Source: Glutamicibacter sp. JC586 (GTDB lineage: Bacteria; Actinomycetota; Actinomycetes; Actinomycetales; Micrococcaceae). From it: a DNA stretch of 64,000 nucleotides. Below, piece by piece: positions 52,219 through 61,823 of the stretch. Each line of letters opens with the position of its first letter. Positions within the stretch are counted from its first letter, which is position 1. The notes below the pieces were generated by a model. The model was given only the letters and a program-made list of their open reading frames with translations, made no database searches and was not told where the DNA came from. The stretch covers positions 124,001 through 188,000 of the forward strand of contig NZ_VHIN01000022.1 in assembly GCF_009805585.1 (NCBI RefSeq), read 5' to 3'. The position numbers were made by a program, and so were the translations under genes.

Positions 52219-53415
52219 GTGAATGATTATGACAATGTTGCTTCCGTCAGTGCCTTCACCCTGCCGTTAATCGATCAGCTGATCGCATTTCGGCGGGAAC
52301 TGCACCGTAATCCGGAACTGTCCTTCGCGGAGCACCAAACCACTGAACGCATCCTCGAAGCGCTGCGCGCTGCCGGGCTTGAGCCACAGCCAATGGAAGC
52401 CACGGGTGCCTTTGTTGACATTGGTCAAGGCCCGATCAGAATCGCCTTCCGCGCTGATATCGATGCCTTGCCGGTGGTTGAAGAAACCAACCTTGACTAC
52501 GCTTCGCTGGTTGAAGGAGTGGCTCACGCCTGTGGACACGACATTCATACCACCGTCATGCTCGGCGTGGCCCTTTCCCTAGCCAAGCTCGAGAAGCAGG
52601 GACAGCTTCAGGGCCGGGTCCGTGTCATTTTCCAACCAGCTGAAGAGAAGCTCCCCGGCGGGGCCCTGTCGGTAATCGAACAAGGACTGCTTGACGAGGT
52701 TCCACGCGTGCTGGCCCTGCACTGTGATCCACGCATTGATGCGGGCCATATCGGTACGCGCATCGGTGCGATTACCTCTGCAAGCGACACCATCCGCATT
52801 GAGGTCAACGGTCGCGGGGGACATACTTCGCGCCCGCATCTGACCGAAGACATCGTTTTTGCGATGAGCCAGATAGCCACCCAGGTCCCGGCCGTGCTGG
52901 GGCGCAAGGTTGATGTTCGCTCTGCCGTCTCCGTAGTTTGGGGCCAGATCCATGCCGGCAGTGCACCGAATGCGATTCCTGCCACCGGTTACTTGGCAGG
53001 CACCATGCGCTGTCTGGATGGGGATATTTGGTACGAAGCGGGCGAGCTGTTGGATAACGCAGTTCGTCAGGTAGCCGCCCCTTATGGTGTGGAGATCAAA
53101 CTGCAGCACACTCGTGGTGTTCCTCCGGTGGTTAACGCCCCGGCTGAAACCGCATTGATTGAAGAAGCTGCTCGCCGCGAGTTTGGCGCAGATGCCATCG
53201 AGCTGACCCCGCAGTCCATGGGCGGGGAAGATTTCGCGTGGATGACCCAGAAAGTTCCCGGGGCCATGTTGCGTCTAGGGACGCGCACCCCAGGCGGTAA
53301 GACCTACGACCTGCATCGCGGGGACTACATTCCCGACGAATCATGCATTGGCGTCGGTGTGCGTATCATGACGGCGGCTGCCGTGCAGGCCGTTCGAGAG
53401 GCTAACGCCAAGTAG
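52219..53415 (+). CDS. M20-family amidohydrolase/peptidase
   Basis: A 398-aa metallo-amidohydrolase of the M20D type (HipO/AbgB-like). It reads FRRELHRNPELSFAEHQT at the start. Metal ligands are visible in HACGHDIHTTV (His, Asp), FQPAEEK (Glu), LALHCDPRIDAGHIG (His) and GGEDFAWM. The start is GTG 52219, with GAAGGG eight bases upstream; the frame is open to 52189. Substrates in this family include N-acyl amino acids and indole conjugates; which one applies here cannot be told. Confidence 0.9.
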   Translation: MNDYDNVASVSAFTLPLIDQLIAFRRELHRNPELSFAEHQTTERILEALRAAGLEPQPMEATGAFVDIGQGPIRIAFRADIDALPVVEETNLDYASLVEGVAHACGHDIHTTVMLGVALSLAKLEKQGQLQGRVRVIFQPAEEKLPGGALSVIEQGLLDEVPRVLALHCDPRIDAGHIGTRIGAITSASDTIRIEVNGRGGHTSRPHLTEDIVFAMSQIATQVPAVLGRKVDVRSAVSVVWGQIHAGSAPNAIPATGYLAGTMRCLDGDIWYEAGELLDNAVRQVAAPYGVEIKLQHTRGVPPVVNAPAETALIEEAARREFGADAIELTPQSMGGEDFAWMTQKVPGAMLRLGTRTPGGKTYDLHRGDYIPDESCIGVGVRIMTAAAVQAVREANAK

Positions 53416-53702
53416 TACGTTGGTCACAGTTGGCACAAAACTTTTTAACAACTCTTTGACAGTTTGTGAAATCACTCAGTGACTTGGGCGTTGACGTTAA
53501 GCGCTTGCCGTTTTGAAGCCACTTAGTTATCTGTTTGTAATCTTTGTCGTCTTTACCTGTGACATATCTCCGATAGGCTATGGAAACGATGGGAATGCTA
53601 CGGCATTTGGGGCGTTCGAATCAGTCCTGGATTGAGGCTGGTTAACCTGGGCGACTGGTGTCTTTCATCCCCTACGATCTCGCACCGACTTTGGAGGAAC
53701 TA
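53416..53702. promoter_or_regulatory. leader region of the nucleoside-transport operon
   Basis: About 290 bases upstream of the BMP lipoprotein gene. It contains a good GGAGG ribosome-binding site at about 53693. TTGACA-like strings occur (CTTTGACAG at about 53454, GTTGACG at about 53490), but I cannot fix a promoter with confidence. No gene is seen. Confidence 0.4.
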
Positions 53703-54791
53703 ATGCGCTTCGTTTCGCGCAAGACCGGCGTGGCTGCAGCTATGCTCGGCATTTCGGCATTGGCACTGAGCGCCTGCGGCGCTGCACCGGAAGAGTCCAG
53801 CTCAGCTGGCAAGTACCCGGACTACGTTGGCTGCATCGTTTCCGACTCCGGTGGATTCGATGACCAGTCCTTCAATGAGTCCTCGTACCGCGGCCTGAAG
53901 AACGCCGAAAAGGACCTCGGCATCAAGACTCGCGAGGCCGAGTCGAAGACCAACGCCGATTTCGCTACCAACCTCCAAGGCATGACGAGCGCTGGCTGCA
54001 ACCTAACCGTCACTGTGGGCTACTTGCTAGGCGATGCGACCGCTGATGCCGCAGCCAAGAACCCAGATAGCAACTTCGCGATTGTGGATTTCCAGCACAA
54101 GGATCCAATCGAGAACGTGAAGCCGATCATTTACAACACCGCTCAAGCGGCCTACCTAGCTGGCTATGCTGCAGCTGCGGCGTCTGAGACCGGTACGGTT
54201 GCAACCTTCGGTGGCATCAAGATCCCTACCGTCACCATTTTCATGGACGGCTTCGCTGACGGTGTTGCCAAGTTCAACGAGGACAAGGGCGAGAACGTCA
54301 AGCTTCTTGGCTGGGACAAGAAGAAACAAGACGGTACCTTCTCCGGCGACTTCGAGAAGCAGGATAAGGGCAAGCAGATCACCAAGAACTTCATCTCTGC
54401 TGGTGCAGATGTGATCATGCCTGTTGCTGGCCCAGTGGGCAAGGGCGCTGGCGCTGCAGTGGCAGAAGCTAACAAGGGCGGAGAAGAAGCCAAACTTATC
54501 TGGGTTGACTCCGATGGCTACTTGACTGCACCTGACTACAAGAAATTCATGCTGACATCGGTCGTAAAGACCATGGACAATGCTGTTGAAGACGTGATCA
54601 AGGCCGACGCTGAGGGTAACTTCGACGCCACTCCATACGTCGGCACCTTGGAAAACGAAGGTGTCGCGCTGGCACCATTCCACGATTTCGATTCAAGCAT
54701 CGGCGAGGACACCAAGAAGGAGATCGAAGCCCTGAAGGAGCAGATCATCTCGGGTGACCTGAAGGTCGAATCTGCTGCAAGCCCAAAGTAG
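53703..54791 (+). CDS. BMP-family nucleoside-binding lipoprotein of an ABC importer
   Basis: A 362-aa extracytoplasmic binding protein. The signal peptide ends in the lipobox LSAC, with Cys at about residue 27 (starting at ATG 53703). The mature domain is of the PnrA/Med type, with CIVSDSGGFDDQSFNESSYR, a typical purine-nucleoside-binding start, and FGGIKIPTVTIFMDGFADGV. Downstream genes encode the ATPase and two permeases, and then nucleoside-catabolic enzymes, which supports nucleosides as cargo. A hairpin follows that may reduce read-through and favour excess binding protein. Confidence 0.92.
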   Translation: MRFVSRKTGVAAAMLGISALALSACGAAPEESSSAGKYPDYVGCIVSDSGGFDDQSFNESSYRGLKNAEKDLGIKTREAESKTNADFATNLQGMTSAGCNLTVTVGYLLGDATADAAAKNPDSNFAIVDFQHKDPIENVKPIIYNTAQAAYLAGYAAAAASETGTVATFGGIKIPTVTIFMDGFADGVAKFNEDKGENVKLLGWDKKKQDGTFSGDFEKQDKGKQITKNFISAGADVIMPVAGPVGKGAGAAVAEANKGGEEAKLIWVDSDGYLTAPDYKKFMLTSVVKTMDNAVEDVIKADAEGNFDATPYVGTLENEGVALAPFHDFDSSIGEDTKKEIEALKEQIISGDLKVESAASPK

Positions 54792-54813
54792 GCTTTGACA
54801 ACTAAACCATTCA

Positions 54814-54855
54814 GCGCGTCACTGCTCGCCGTTGCACGGCGAGTCGGTGACGCGC
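54814..54855 (+). terminator. hairpin after the lipoprotein gene (attenuator or terminator)
   Basis: GCGCGTCAC ... GTGACGCGC encloses an inner GCTCGCCGT/ACGGCGAG stem, with only CTTTAT after it. It lies between the binding-protein gene and the ABC subunit genes and probably gives partial termination. Confidence 0.7.
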
Positions 54856-54930
54856 TTTATGACTGCCTAGAGACCATAGCGGTGTTCGGGCTAAACTACC
54901 TCGCAAACGAACTATGAAGATGGTGGAATC

Positions 54931-56532
54931 GTGAAACTCGAACTACGGGGAATCTCGAAAGCCTTCGGTTCTTTCTACGCCAATAAAAATATTGACCTTA
55001 TGGTCGATGACGCCCAGATTCATTGTCTGCTCGGCGAAAACGGTGCTGGAAAATCCACGCTTATGAACGTGCTCTACGGTCTGTACCAGCCGACCGAGGG
55101 CGAAATCCTGCTTGATGGAAAACCTGTCGAGTTCTCTGGCCCAGGCGATGCCATGGCCGCCGGTATCGGCATGGTGCACCAGCACTTCATGCTCGTTCCG
55201 GTGTTCACCGTGGCTGAAAATATTGCTTTGGGCGCCGAAACCACCAAAGCCGGCGGTGTGCTGGACCTTCAGGACACCCGCAAGAAGATCCGTGAAATCT
55301 CAGATCGTTACAGTTTTGATGTTGATCCGGACGCGATTGTCGAAGACCTGCCCGTTGGTGTGCAGCAGCGTGTAGAAATCATCAAGGCCTTGGTACGCGA
55401 GGCCAAGATCTTGATCCTTGACGAGCCAACCGCAGTGTTGACTCCGCAGGAAACTGACGAGCTGCTGGAAATTATGCGCCAGCTCAAGGCCAACGGCACT
55501 TCCATCGTCTTTATCTCCCACAAGCTGCGTGAGGTACGCGCTGTCTCCGATGTCATTACCGTGATCCGCCGTGGTGAAGTTATTGATTCAGTCTCCCCGG
55601 AATCCTCGACCACCGAGCTGGCTAACCTGATGGTAGGCCGCGCCGTGGAACTGAATCTGAACAAGGCTCCCGCCACACCTGGCGATGCAGTATTGCAGGT
55701 CAAGGATCTGACGGTTGTTGATCCTGCCGGTACGACGACGCTGAACTCGGTCACTTTCGATATCCACGAAGGTGAGATTCTCGCCGTGGCCGGTGTGCAG
55801 GGCAACGGTCAAACCGAACTTACCGAAGCCATCCTCGGAACCCAACCGGTGACCGCAGGTTCGGTCAAGCTGGCTGGCGAAGAATTGGTCGGCAAATCGG
55901 TCAAACAGGTTCTACGCTCCGGCCTCGGTTTTGTCCCCGAAGACCGCTCGGTGCACGGCCTGGTGACTGAATTCTCCATTGAAGAGAACTTGGTGCTTGA
56001 CCTGTATGACCGAGCCCCGTTTGGTAAAGGTATCTCGATGAACCTGGATGCCATCAAAAAGAATGCAACCGCGCAGATCAAAGACTTTGACGTGCGCACC
56101 GATAACCCGCTGAACCCAGCTTCCAGCCTTTCGGGCGGTAACCAGCAGAAGGTCGTGATGGCTCGCGAGCTCTCCCGCGATTTGAAGCTGTTCATTGCCT
56201 CCCAGCCAACTCGTGGCGTGGACGTGGGTTCCATTGAATTCCTGCACCGCCGCATTGTCGCCGAGCGCGACAAAGGCACACCGGTGATGATTGTCTCTAC
56301 CGAGCTGGACGAGGTTATGGAGCTAGCTGACCGCATTGCGGTGCTCTATAAGGGCAGGATCAACGGCATTGTTCCAGGCAATACATCGCGAGAGGTCCTT
56401 GGCCTGATGATGGCCGGGGTCAGCGCCGAAGAAGCCGCAGAACAAGCAGAATTTACTAAGTCAGATAATGAGCCCGTGGAAGCAGCACCGGCTGGCGAGC
56501 GAAGCGAGAACCAGGAAGGAGAAGGCCAGTGA
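54931..56532 (+). CDS. ABC importer ATPase with two nucleotide-binding domains (nucleoside type)
   Basis: A 533-aa ATPase with fused ABC domains. Domain 1 has Walker A GENGAGKST (about 37-45) and Walker B KILILDEPTAVLTPQ. Domain 2 has a degenerate Walker A (GVQGNGQTEL, no Lys) but a full signature LSGGNQQKVVMARELSR. This asymmetry is normal for BMP-type (NupO-like) and sugar ABC importers. It overlaps the first permease gene by 4 bases. The acidic/Gln-rich C-terminal 30 residues are not conserved. Confidence 0.94.
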   Translation: MKLELRGISKAFGSFYANKNIDLMVDDAQIHCLLGENGAGKSTLMNVLYGLYQPTEGEILLDGKPVEFSGPGDAMAAGIGMVHQHFMLVPVFTVAENIALGAETTKAGGVLDLQDTRKKIREISDRYSFDVDPDAIVEDLPVGVQQRVEIIKALVREAKILILDEPTAVLTPQETDELLEIMRQLKANGTSIVFISHKLREVRAVSDVITVIRRGEVIDSVSPESSTTELANLMVGRAVELNLNKAPATPGDAVLQVKDLTVVDPAGTTTLNSVTFDIHEGEILAVAGVQGNGQTELTEAILGTQPVTAGSVKLAGEELVGKSVKQVLRSGLGFVPEDRSVHGLVTEFSIEENLVLDLYDRAPFGKGISMNLDAIKKNATAQIKDFDVRTDNPLNPASSLSGGNQQKVVMARELSRDLKLFIASQPTRGVDVGSIEFLHRRIVAERDKGTPVMIVSTELDEVMELADRIAVLYKGRINGIVPGNTSREVLGLMMAGVSAEEAAEQAEFTKSDNEPVEAAPAGERSENQEGEGQ

Positions 56533-57737
56533 GCGAAACTAAAGCACCGGTTGTTCCCGATTCCGAGAAACCGGGCAACGACCTGCTCAAGCAAATCACC
56601 CAAGGCCCGGGCCTCGTCTCGGTGCTCGGCGTGATCGTTGCGCTAGTAATCGGCGGCCTGCTGATCGCCATCACCGATGAGAAAGTCGCCCAAACCGCCG
56701 GGTACTTCTTCGCCCGTCCTACAGACTTCCTCTCCGAGCTGTGGCGCGCGGCTACCGAAAGCTATGTCGCACTGTTCAACGGCGCGATCTACAACTCGGC
56801 CCAAGGCTTCAAACCTTTCTTGGAAACCCTGACCGTTTCCACCCCGCTGATCTGTGCAGGTCTCGGCGTCGCTGTGGCCTTCCGCGCTGGGTTGTTCAAC
56901 ATCGGTGCTCAGGGTCAGATCATCATCGGTTCAGTACTGGCCGCCTACGTTGGTTTTGCTTGGCACCTGCCACTGGGCCTACACCTGCTGCTGGTTATCG
57001 TCTTCGGCCTGATCGGTGGCGCTATCTGGGGCGGTCTGGTGGGTCTGCTCAAGGCTAAAACCGGCGCGCACGAAGTGATCCTGACGATCATGTTCAACTA
57101 CGTGGCCGTGTACTTCATCGACTTCCTGATGAACACCCAAGCCTTCCGTCGTCCGGGCGGAACCAACCCCATTTCCCCGATTCTTGACTCGACAGCAGTC
57201 TTCCCGTCCATCCCCGGATCCCGTTTGCACCTGGGTTTCGTGATGGCAGTTTTGCTGGTCATCTTCGTTTCCTGGATGTTCAAGCGTTCCACCGTGGGCT
57301 TTGAGTTCCGCGCAGTGGGTCACAACCCGGAAGCTGCAAAGACTGCAGGCATCAACGTTGCTCGAAGCACCATTATTGCGATGGCAATGGCCGGCGCTTT
57401 GGCTGGTGCTGCCGGTGTAGCCCAGGTGGCTGGTACCGAGAAGGTACTCACCAGTGGTATCGCTGGTTCCTTGGGCTTCGATGCGATCACCGTGGCCCTG
57501 TTGGGCCGTTCCACTCCGTGGGGCACCTTCTTCGCTGGTCTGCTCTTCGGCGCGTTCCAGGCCGGTGCGGTGAATATGCAGATCACCACCGGTACCCCAA
57601 TTGACATTGTTTCTGTGGTGCAGTCCCTGATCGTTCTGTTCATCGCTGCTCCACCACTGGTCAAGGCGATCTTCGGCATGAACCGCAAGAAGAAGCGCAA
57701 TGCAAAGCTCGAAACTACCCAGGCAGGTGCCAAGTGA
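56529..57737 (+). CDS. ABC nucleoside importer permease 1
   Basis: A 402-aa membrane protein of the BPD_transp_2 family, with about nine or ten hydrophobic helices. Family-like segments are FNIGAQGQIIIGSVLAA and RAVGHNPEAAKTAGINVARS (the cytoplasmic EAA-like loop that contacts the ATPase). The start overlaps the ATPase stop codon (GTGA) and the end overlaps the second permease (4 bases), so the subunits are translated together. Confidence 0.93.
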   Translation: MSETKAPVVPDSEKPGNDLLKQITQGPGLVSVLGVIVALVIGGLLIAITDEKVAQTAGYFFARPTDFLSELWRAATESYVALFNGAIYNSAQGFKPFLETLTVSTPLICAGLGVAVAFRAGLFNIGAQGQIIIGSVLAAYVGFAWHLPLGLHLLLVIVFGLIGGAIWGGLVGLLKAKTGAHEVILTIMFNYVAVYFIDFLMNTQAFRRPGGTNPISPILDSTAVFPSIPGSRLHLGFVMAVLLVIFVSWMFKRSTVGFEFRAVGHNPEAAKTAGINVARSTIIAMAMAGALAGAAGVAQVAGTEKVLTSGIAGSLGFDAITVALLGRSTPWGTFFAGLLFGAFQAGAVNMQITTGTPIDIVSVVQSLIVLFIAAPPLVKAIFGMNRKKKRNAKLETTQAGAK

Positions 57738-59005
57738 CCGCTTCTACCTTGCAACCGGCAATCAACGTATTGCCCAGTAAGAAGACTCCAATCATCTTGT
57801 CAGCAATTGCTGTCATCGTGTTCTTCTGCTTTGGACTGCTGGGCAATAGCGACAGCGCACATTTCCAGCTCAACAGTGCTGGTGATGCCTTTAAGCTTCC
57901 AGAGCTTGTCTTCCCCGGAAAGGCCAGCAACATCGTCATCGGTTTGCTGCTGATCGGCCTGGCCGTCTACTCATGGCTGCAACGCAAGAAGAGCAAGTTG
58001 GTGGCAACCTGGATGATCGCCATTGCCGCGGTTCTCTTTGTCCTCTCCTTCTTGATCTGGGTTGTCTCAGGCGCGGACATCACCACGATTTCACTGGCTA
58101 GCCTGCTCGCCGGTGCCGTCGTTTTGGCAGTGCCACTGGTCTTCGGCTCACTCTCGGGCGTACTGTGCGAACGCGCCGGCGTAGTCAACATTGCGATTGA
58201 AGGTCAGTTGCTGGGCGGTGCCTTTACCGCAGCGCTGGTCTCCTCGCTGACTAAAAACGCTTTCGCGGGTCTGATTGCCGCCGGTATTGCCGGCGCGTTG
58301 GTATCGCTGATTCTGGCGCTGTTCTCCATCAAGTACGTGGTCAACCAGATCATTGTCGGTGTGGTGCTCAACGTTTTGGTTTCCGGTATCACCGGCTTCC
58401 TCTTCACCACCGTGATGCAGGAAGATCCAGAACTATACAACAAGCCAGTTCACCTGCCAGTGATCGATATTCCAGGCCTGTCAGCCATCCCTGTGATCGG
58501 CCCAATTCTGTTCAAGCAGTCGGTCATCGGCTACCTGATGTACCTGGCAGTATTCATCGTTTGGTTCGGTTTGTTCAAGACCAAATGGGGACTGCGCGTG
58601 CGCGCCGTGGGTGAGCACCCGAAGGCCGCAGACACCTTGGGCATCAAGGTGAACCGCACCCGATTCTGGAACGTAACCCTGGGCGGAATTGTCGCTGGTA
58701 TTGGTGGCTCCTTCTTCACCCTGGTGGCCATTGACTCCTTCACCAAGGAAATCTCCGGCGGTCGCGGCTTCATCGCCCTGGCTGCAGTGATCTTTGGTCG
58801 CTGGAACCCGATCGGCGCTTTCTTGGCTGCATTGCTCTTCGGCTTTGCCGATAACCTGCAGGTCATCTTGACCATCATTGGTACTCCGGTGCCGAGCCAG
58901 TTCATGGCCATGATGCCTTACCTAGTCACCATCTTCGCAGTGGCTGGTCTGGTGGGACGCTCTCGCGGACCAGCGGCAGCCGGCGAACCGTACGTGAAGG
59001 AATAA
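57734..59005 (+). CDS. ABC nucleoside importer permease 2
   Basis: A 423-aa paralogue of permease 1, completing a heterodimeric channel. It has about ten hydrophobic helices, with VVNIAIEGQLLGGAFTAAL and the coupling loop RAVGEHPKAADTLGIKVNRT. The N-terminal 100 residues contain two or three extra helices compared with the family core. It is followed 9 bases later by cytidine deaminase. Confidence 0.93.
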   Translation: MTASTLQPAINVLPSKKTPIILSAIAVIVFFCFGLLGNSDSAHFQLNSAGDAFKLPELVFPGKASNIVIGLLLIGLAVYSWLQRKKSKLVATWMIAIAAVLFVLSFLIWVVSGADITTISLASLLAGAVVLAVPLVFGSLSGVLCERAGVVNIAIEGQLLGGAFTAALVSSLTKNAFAGLIAAGIAGALVSLILALFSIKYVVNQIIVGVVLNVLVSGITGFLFTTVMQEDPELYNKPVHLPVIDIPGLSAIPVIGPILFKQSVIGYLMYLAVFIVWFGLFKTKWGLRVRAVGEHPKAADTLGIKVNRTRFWNVTLGGIVAGIGGSFFTLVAIDSFTKEISGGRGFIALAAVIFGRWNPIGAFLAALLFGFADNLQVILTIIGTPVPSQFMAMMPYLVTIFAVAGLVGRSRGPAAAGEPYVKE

Positions 59006-59014
59006 CCGGTACAT

Positions 59015-59425
59015 ATGACTACCAACACCGCGCCGTGGTCGCAGCTTGAAGCTGCTGCCGCGGCCGCGCTGTCTAAAGCCTATGCACCCTACTCGAAGTT
59101 CCGGGTAGGGTCCGCGGCTCTGACCAGCGACGGTCGCACCATCTCCGGCTGCAATGTCGAAAACGCCGCCTACGGTGTCACCCTGTGCGCTGAATGCGCC
59201 ATGGTCGGAGAACTCTTCGCCACCGGCGGAGGCACCTTGGAATACTTTGTGTGCTTCGGGCAGCTCGAAGAGAACGCACTGGAGCTCATCACCCCCTGCG
59301 GGCGCTGTCGCCAAATCCTCTTTGAACACCGTGGAGCAGACCTGAGAATCAAAACCGCTCGCGGCATCGTGGGGATCGAAGATCTCTTGCCCGATGCCTT
59401 TGGCCCACAAAACCTCAACGTTTAG
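59015..59425 (+). CDS. cdd: cytidine deaminase
   Basis: A 136-aa zinc enzyme that converts cytidine and deoxycytidine to uridine forms. The zinc site is of the tetrameric Bacillus-like type with three Cys: TLCAECAMVGE (Cys and catalytic Glu) and PCGRCRQIL. The substrate-binding FRVGSAALTSDGRTISGCNVENA is intact. The context with a nucleoside importer and thymidine phosphorylase indicates salvage of imported pyrimidine nucleosides. Confidence 0.95.
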   Translation: MTTNTAPWSQLEAAAAAALSKAYAPYSKFRVGSAALTSDGRTISGCNVENAAYGVTLCAECAMVGELFATGGGTLEYFVCFGQLEENALELITPCGRCRQILFEHRGADLRIKTARGIVGIEDLLPDAFGPQNLNV

Positions 59426-59458
59426 TAACGAGCAACACGAGAACGAAAGGTGCCTAGT

Positions 59459-60772
59459 ATGGCTACCGAACCATTCAGTGCAGTTGAAGTCATCCGTGCT
59501 AAGCGCGACGGGGCTGTGCTCAGCGACGAGATGATCGACTGGACCATCGATGCCTACACCCGTGGGGTCATTGCTGAAGAGCAGATGTCGGCACTAAACA
59601 TGGCGATCTTCTTCCAAGGCATGAACCGCTCAGAAATTTCTCGCTGGACCACTGCGATGATCAACTCCGGTGAACGCATGGACTTCTCGTCTTTGGCTGC
59701 CCCACATGGTCAGAAGCTTCCCACGACGGACAAGCACTCCACCGGCGGGGTGGGGGACAAGATCACCTTGCCACTGGCCCCATTGGTCGCCAGCTTTGGT
59801 GTAGCCGTTCCGCAGCTCTCGGGCCGAGGGCTGGGCCACACCGGAGGCACCCTGGACAAACTTGAAGCCATCCCGGGCTGGCGCGCCAACCTGTCCAACG
59901 AGGAGCTGTTCTCCCAGCTTTCAAATGTCGGTGCGGTCATCTGTGCAGCTGGCGCGGGTCTTGCTCCAGCCGATAAGAAGCTCTACGCCTTGCGTGACGT
60001 GACCGCGACCGTTGAAGCGATTCCACTGATTGCCTCCTCGATCATGAGCAAGAAGATCGCTGAAGGCACCGGCTCACTGGTACTGGACGTGAAGGTTGGC
60101 TCTGGCGCCTTCATGAAAGATGAGGTCATGGCTCGTGAATTGGCTGAGACCATGGTGAACCTTGGTACTGATGCCGGGGTCAACACGGTTGCGCTGCTCA
60201 CCAACATGGAAACACCCTTGGGCCTGACCGCAGGTAACGCCATTGAGGTCGAAGAGTCGGTAGAAGTTCTTGCCGGCGGTGGACCAGAGGACGTTGTGGA
60301 GCTCACCGTTGCGTTGGCAGTGGAGATGCTCGCCGGTGCCGGCGTCCACGACGTTGATGTGCGCGCCGCATTGCAGAACGGGCGCGCTATGGACAGCTGG
60401 CGCGCCATGATCAAGGCCCAAGGTGGCGACCCGGATGCTGCGTTGCCGGTAGCCAAAGAATCGCACACCGTTGTGGCTCAAGCCGAGGGTGTGCTGGTCA
60501 AGCTCGATGCGATGGATATTGGTTTGGCTGCGTGGACCCTCGGCGCAGGTCGTGCTCGGAAGGAAGATAGCGTCCAAGCCGGTGCCGGTGTTCGTATGCA
60601 TGTGAAGCCAGGAGCGTTGGTCCGCCGTGGCCAGCCGATCGCTACCTTGCTCACCGATACTCCGGAAAAGATGGCTCGTGCTATCGAGCTAGTGGAGCAT
60701 GCCATTATCATTGGCTCGGAAGACGACCGTCCCGATATGCGACTGATCATGGATCGAATCGCCGCAAGCTAA
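59459..60772 (+). CDS. deoA: thymidine/pyrimidine-nucleoside phosphorylase
   Basis: A 437-aa phosphorylase that splits thymidine (and possibly uridine) into base and sugar-1-phosphate. The signature is KHSTGGVGDKITLPLAPLVA, followed by SGRGLGHTGGTLDKLEAIPG. The C-terminal PYNP domain begins near residue 345. ATG 59459 is used, with GAAAGG upstream. It is the last gene of the nucleoside uptake and salvage operon, with a terminator after it. Confidence 0.95.
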   Translation: MATEPFSAVEVIRAKRDGAVLSDEMIDWTIDAYTRGVIAEEQMSALNMAIFFQGMNRSEISRWTTAMINSGERMDFSSLAAPHGQKLPTTDKHSTGGVGDKITLPLAPLVASFGVAVPQLSGRGLGHTGGTLDKLEAIPGWRANLSNEELFSQLSNVGAVICAAGAGLAPADKKLYALRDVTATVEAIPLIASSIMSKKIAEGTGSLVLDVKVGSGAFMKDEVMARELAETMVNLGTDAGVNTVALLTNMETPLGLTAGNAIEVEESVEVLAGGGPEDVVELTVALAVEMLAGAGVHDVDVRAALQNGRAMDSWRAMIKAQGGDPDAALPVAKESHTVVAQAEGVLVKLDAMDIGLAAWTLGAGRARKEDSVQAGAGVRMHVKPGALVRRGQPIATLLTDTPEKMARAIELVEHAIIIGSEDDRPDMRLIMDRIAAS

Positions 60773-60792
60773 GCGACATCGGCACGCCTACC

Positions 60793-60828
60793 AAGAGCTG
60801 GGAACCTTTCAACGGGTTCCCAGCTCTT
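60793..60828 (+). terminator. rho-independent terminator of deoA
   Basis: AAGAGCTGGGAACC and GGTTCCCAGCTCTT form a 14-bp perfect stem just after the deoA stop codon. The T-tract is short (TT). Confidence 0.85.
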
Positions 60829-61057
60829 TGGCTTCCGCGCAGAATTTTACGTTCATGAAGTCGCCTGATGGCATCGTTGGCTGGACCGGGAACCATTTGC
60901 TGGTCGTTATTCGTTGATCAGTTGTCTCCTACCTAGGTAGCGGGTGGAAGAAGTCCACATTGACGCACGAGTATGATGCGAACCTGCAGATTCTCGAGCG
61001 AAAATGAGGTAGTGGACAACGCTGTGAGCGTTTGGCGGAAAGAAGATGTAAGAACGT

Positions 61058-61732
61058 ATGGAACTAGTCAATGAGGCTATTACGCAGGCGGCCAGTGCTT
61101 GGTGGGTGCTGCCACTGTTGTTTTTGTTCTGCATGATAGATGCATTCTTTCCCCTGGTACCCAGTGAATCTTTTTTGGTTTCATTGGCCGCAGTGGGAGT
61201 TCATACCGGATCCCCGAACCTCATTCTGGTGGGTGTTCTTGGCGCGGCCGGCGCCCTTGCTGGTGACCAGATCACCTACGCCATCGGTCGTAAGCTTGGT
61301 GCCCGCGGGTTCGGTTGGATGCGCGGACGACGTGCGCAACGTGTACTGCACTACGCAGAGAAAAAGTTAGAAACCTCAGGGGCACTACTGATTTTCACCG
61401 CCCGCTACATCCCGGTTGGACGCGTCGCCGTGAACCTCACCGCCGGAGCCACCGGCTTTAGTCATCGCCGCTTTACACTCTTTGACACCATCGGTGTGCT
61501 GACGTGGGCTGCATACTCGGTGAGCATCGGAGCGTTGGCAGGAAATTGGATGCACGACAATAAACTTTTGGGAATTGGCATCTCGATTGTTATTGCTGTG
61601 GTGCTTGGATTCATTATCGATCGGATCGTCTCTTGGGCGCTGGATCGTTATCACCGCCGCGCTGAGCAGGCCAAAGAACATCACCAACACCGGCACCACC
61701 AGACCGTTCCGCCCACGAATAACGAGGGGTAA
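61058..61732 (+). CDS. DedA-family membrane protein
   Basis: A 224-aa integral membrane protein. It shows the DedA/SNARE-associated pattern: FPLVPSESFLVSLAAVG after the first helix, the GAALGDQITYAIGRKLG-like segment (AGALAGDQITYAIGRKLG), and FTARYIPVGRVAVNLTAGATG with the conserved Arg and Gly residues. DedA proteins are linked to undecaprenyl-phosphate and lipid flipping and to envelope stress. A His-rich tail (HHQHRHHQ) ends the chain and could bind metal. The 285 bases upstream hold no other gene I can support. Confidence 0.92.
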   Translation: MELVNEAITQAASAWWVLPLLFLFCMIDAFFPLVPSESFLVSLAAVGVHTGSPNLILVGVLGAAGALAGDQITYAIGRKLGARGFGWMRGRRAQRVLHYAEKKLETSGALLIFTARYIPVGRVAVNLTAGATGFSHRRFTLFDTIGVLTWAAYSVSIGALAGNWMHDNKLLGIGISIVIAVVLGFIIDRIVSWALDRYHRRAEQAKEHHQHRHHQTVPPTNNEG

Positions 61733-61823
61733 CCTCAAGTATTGAGCAGGGTCACATTGTGGCTCGCAGATCTTTACCTGCTGGAGCTGTCAGTTCACCG
61801 AAATAACGACTAGGCTCAGTGGT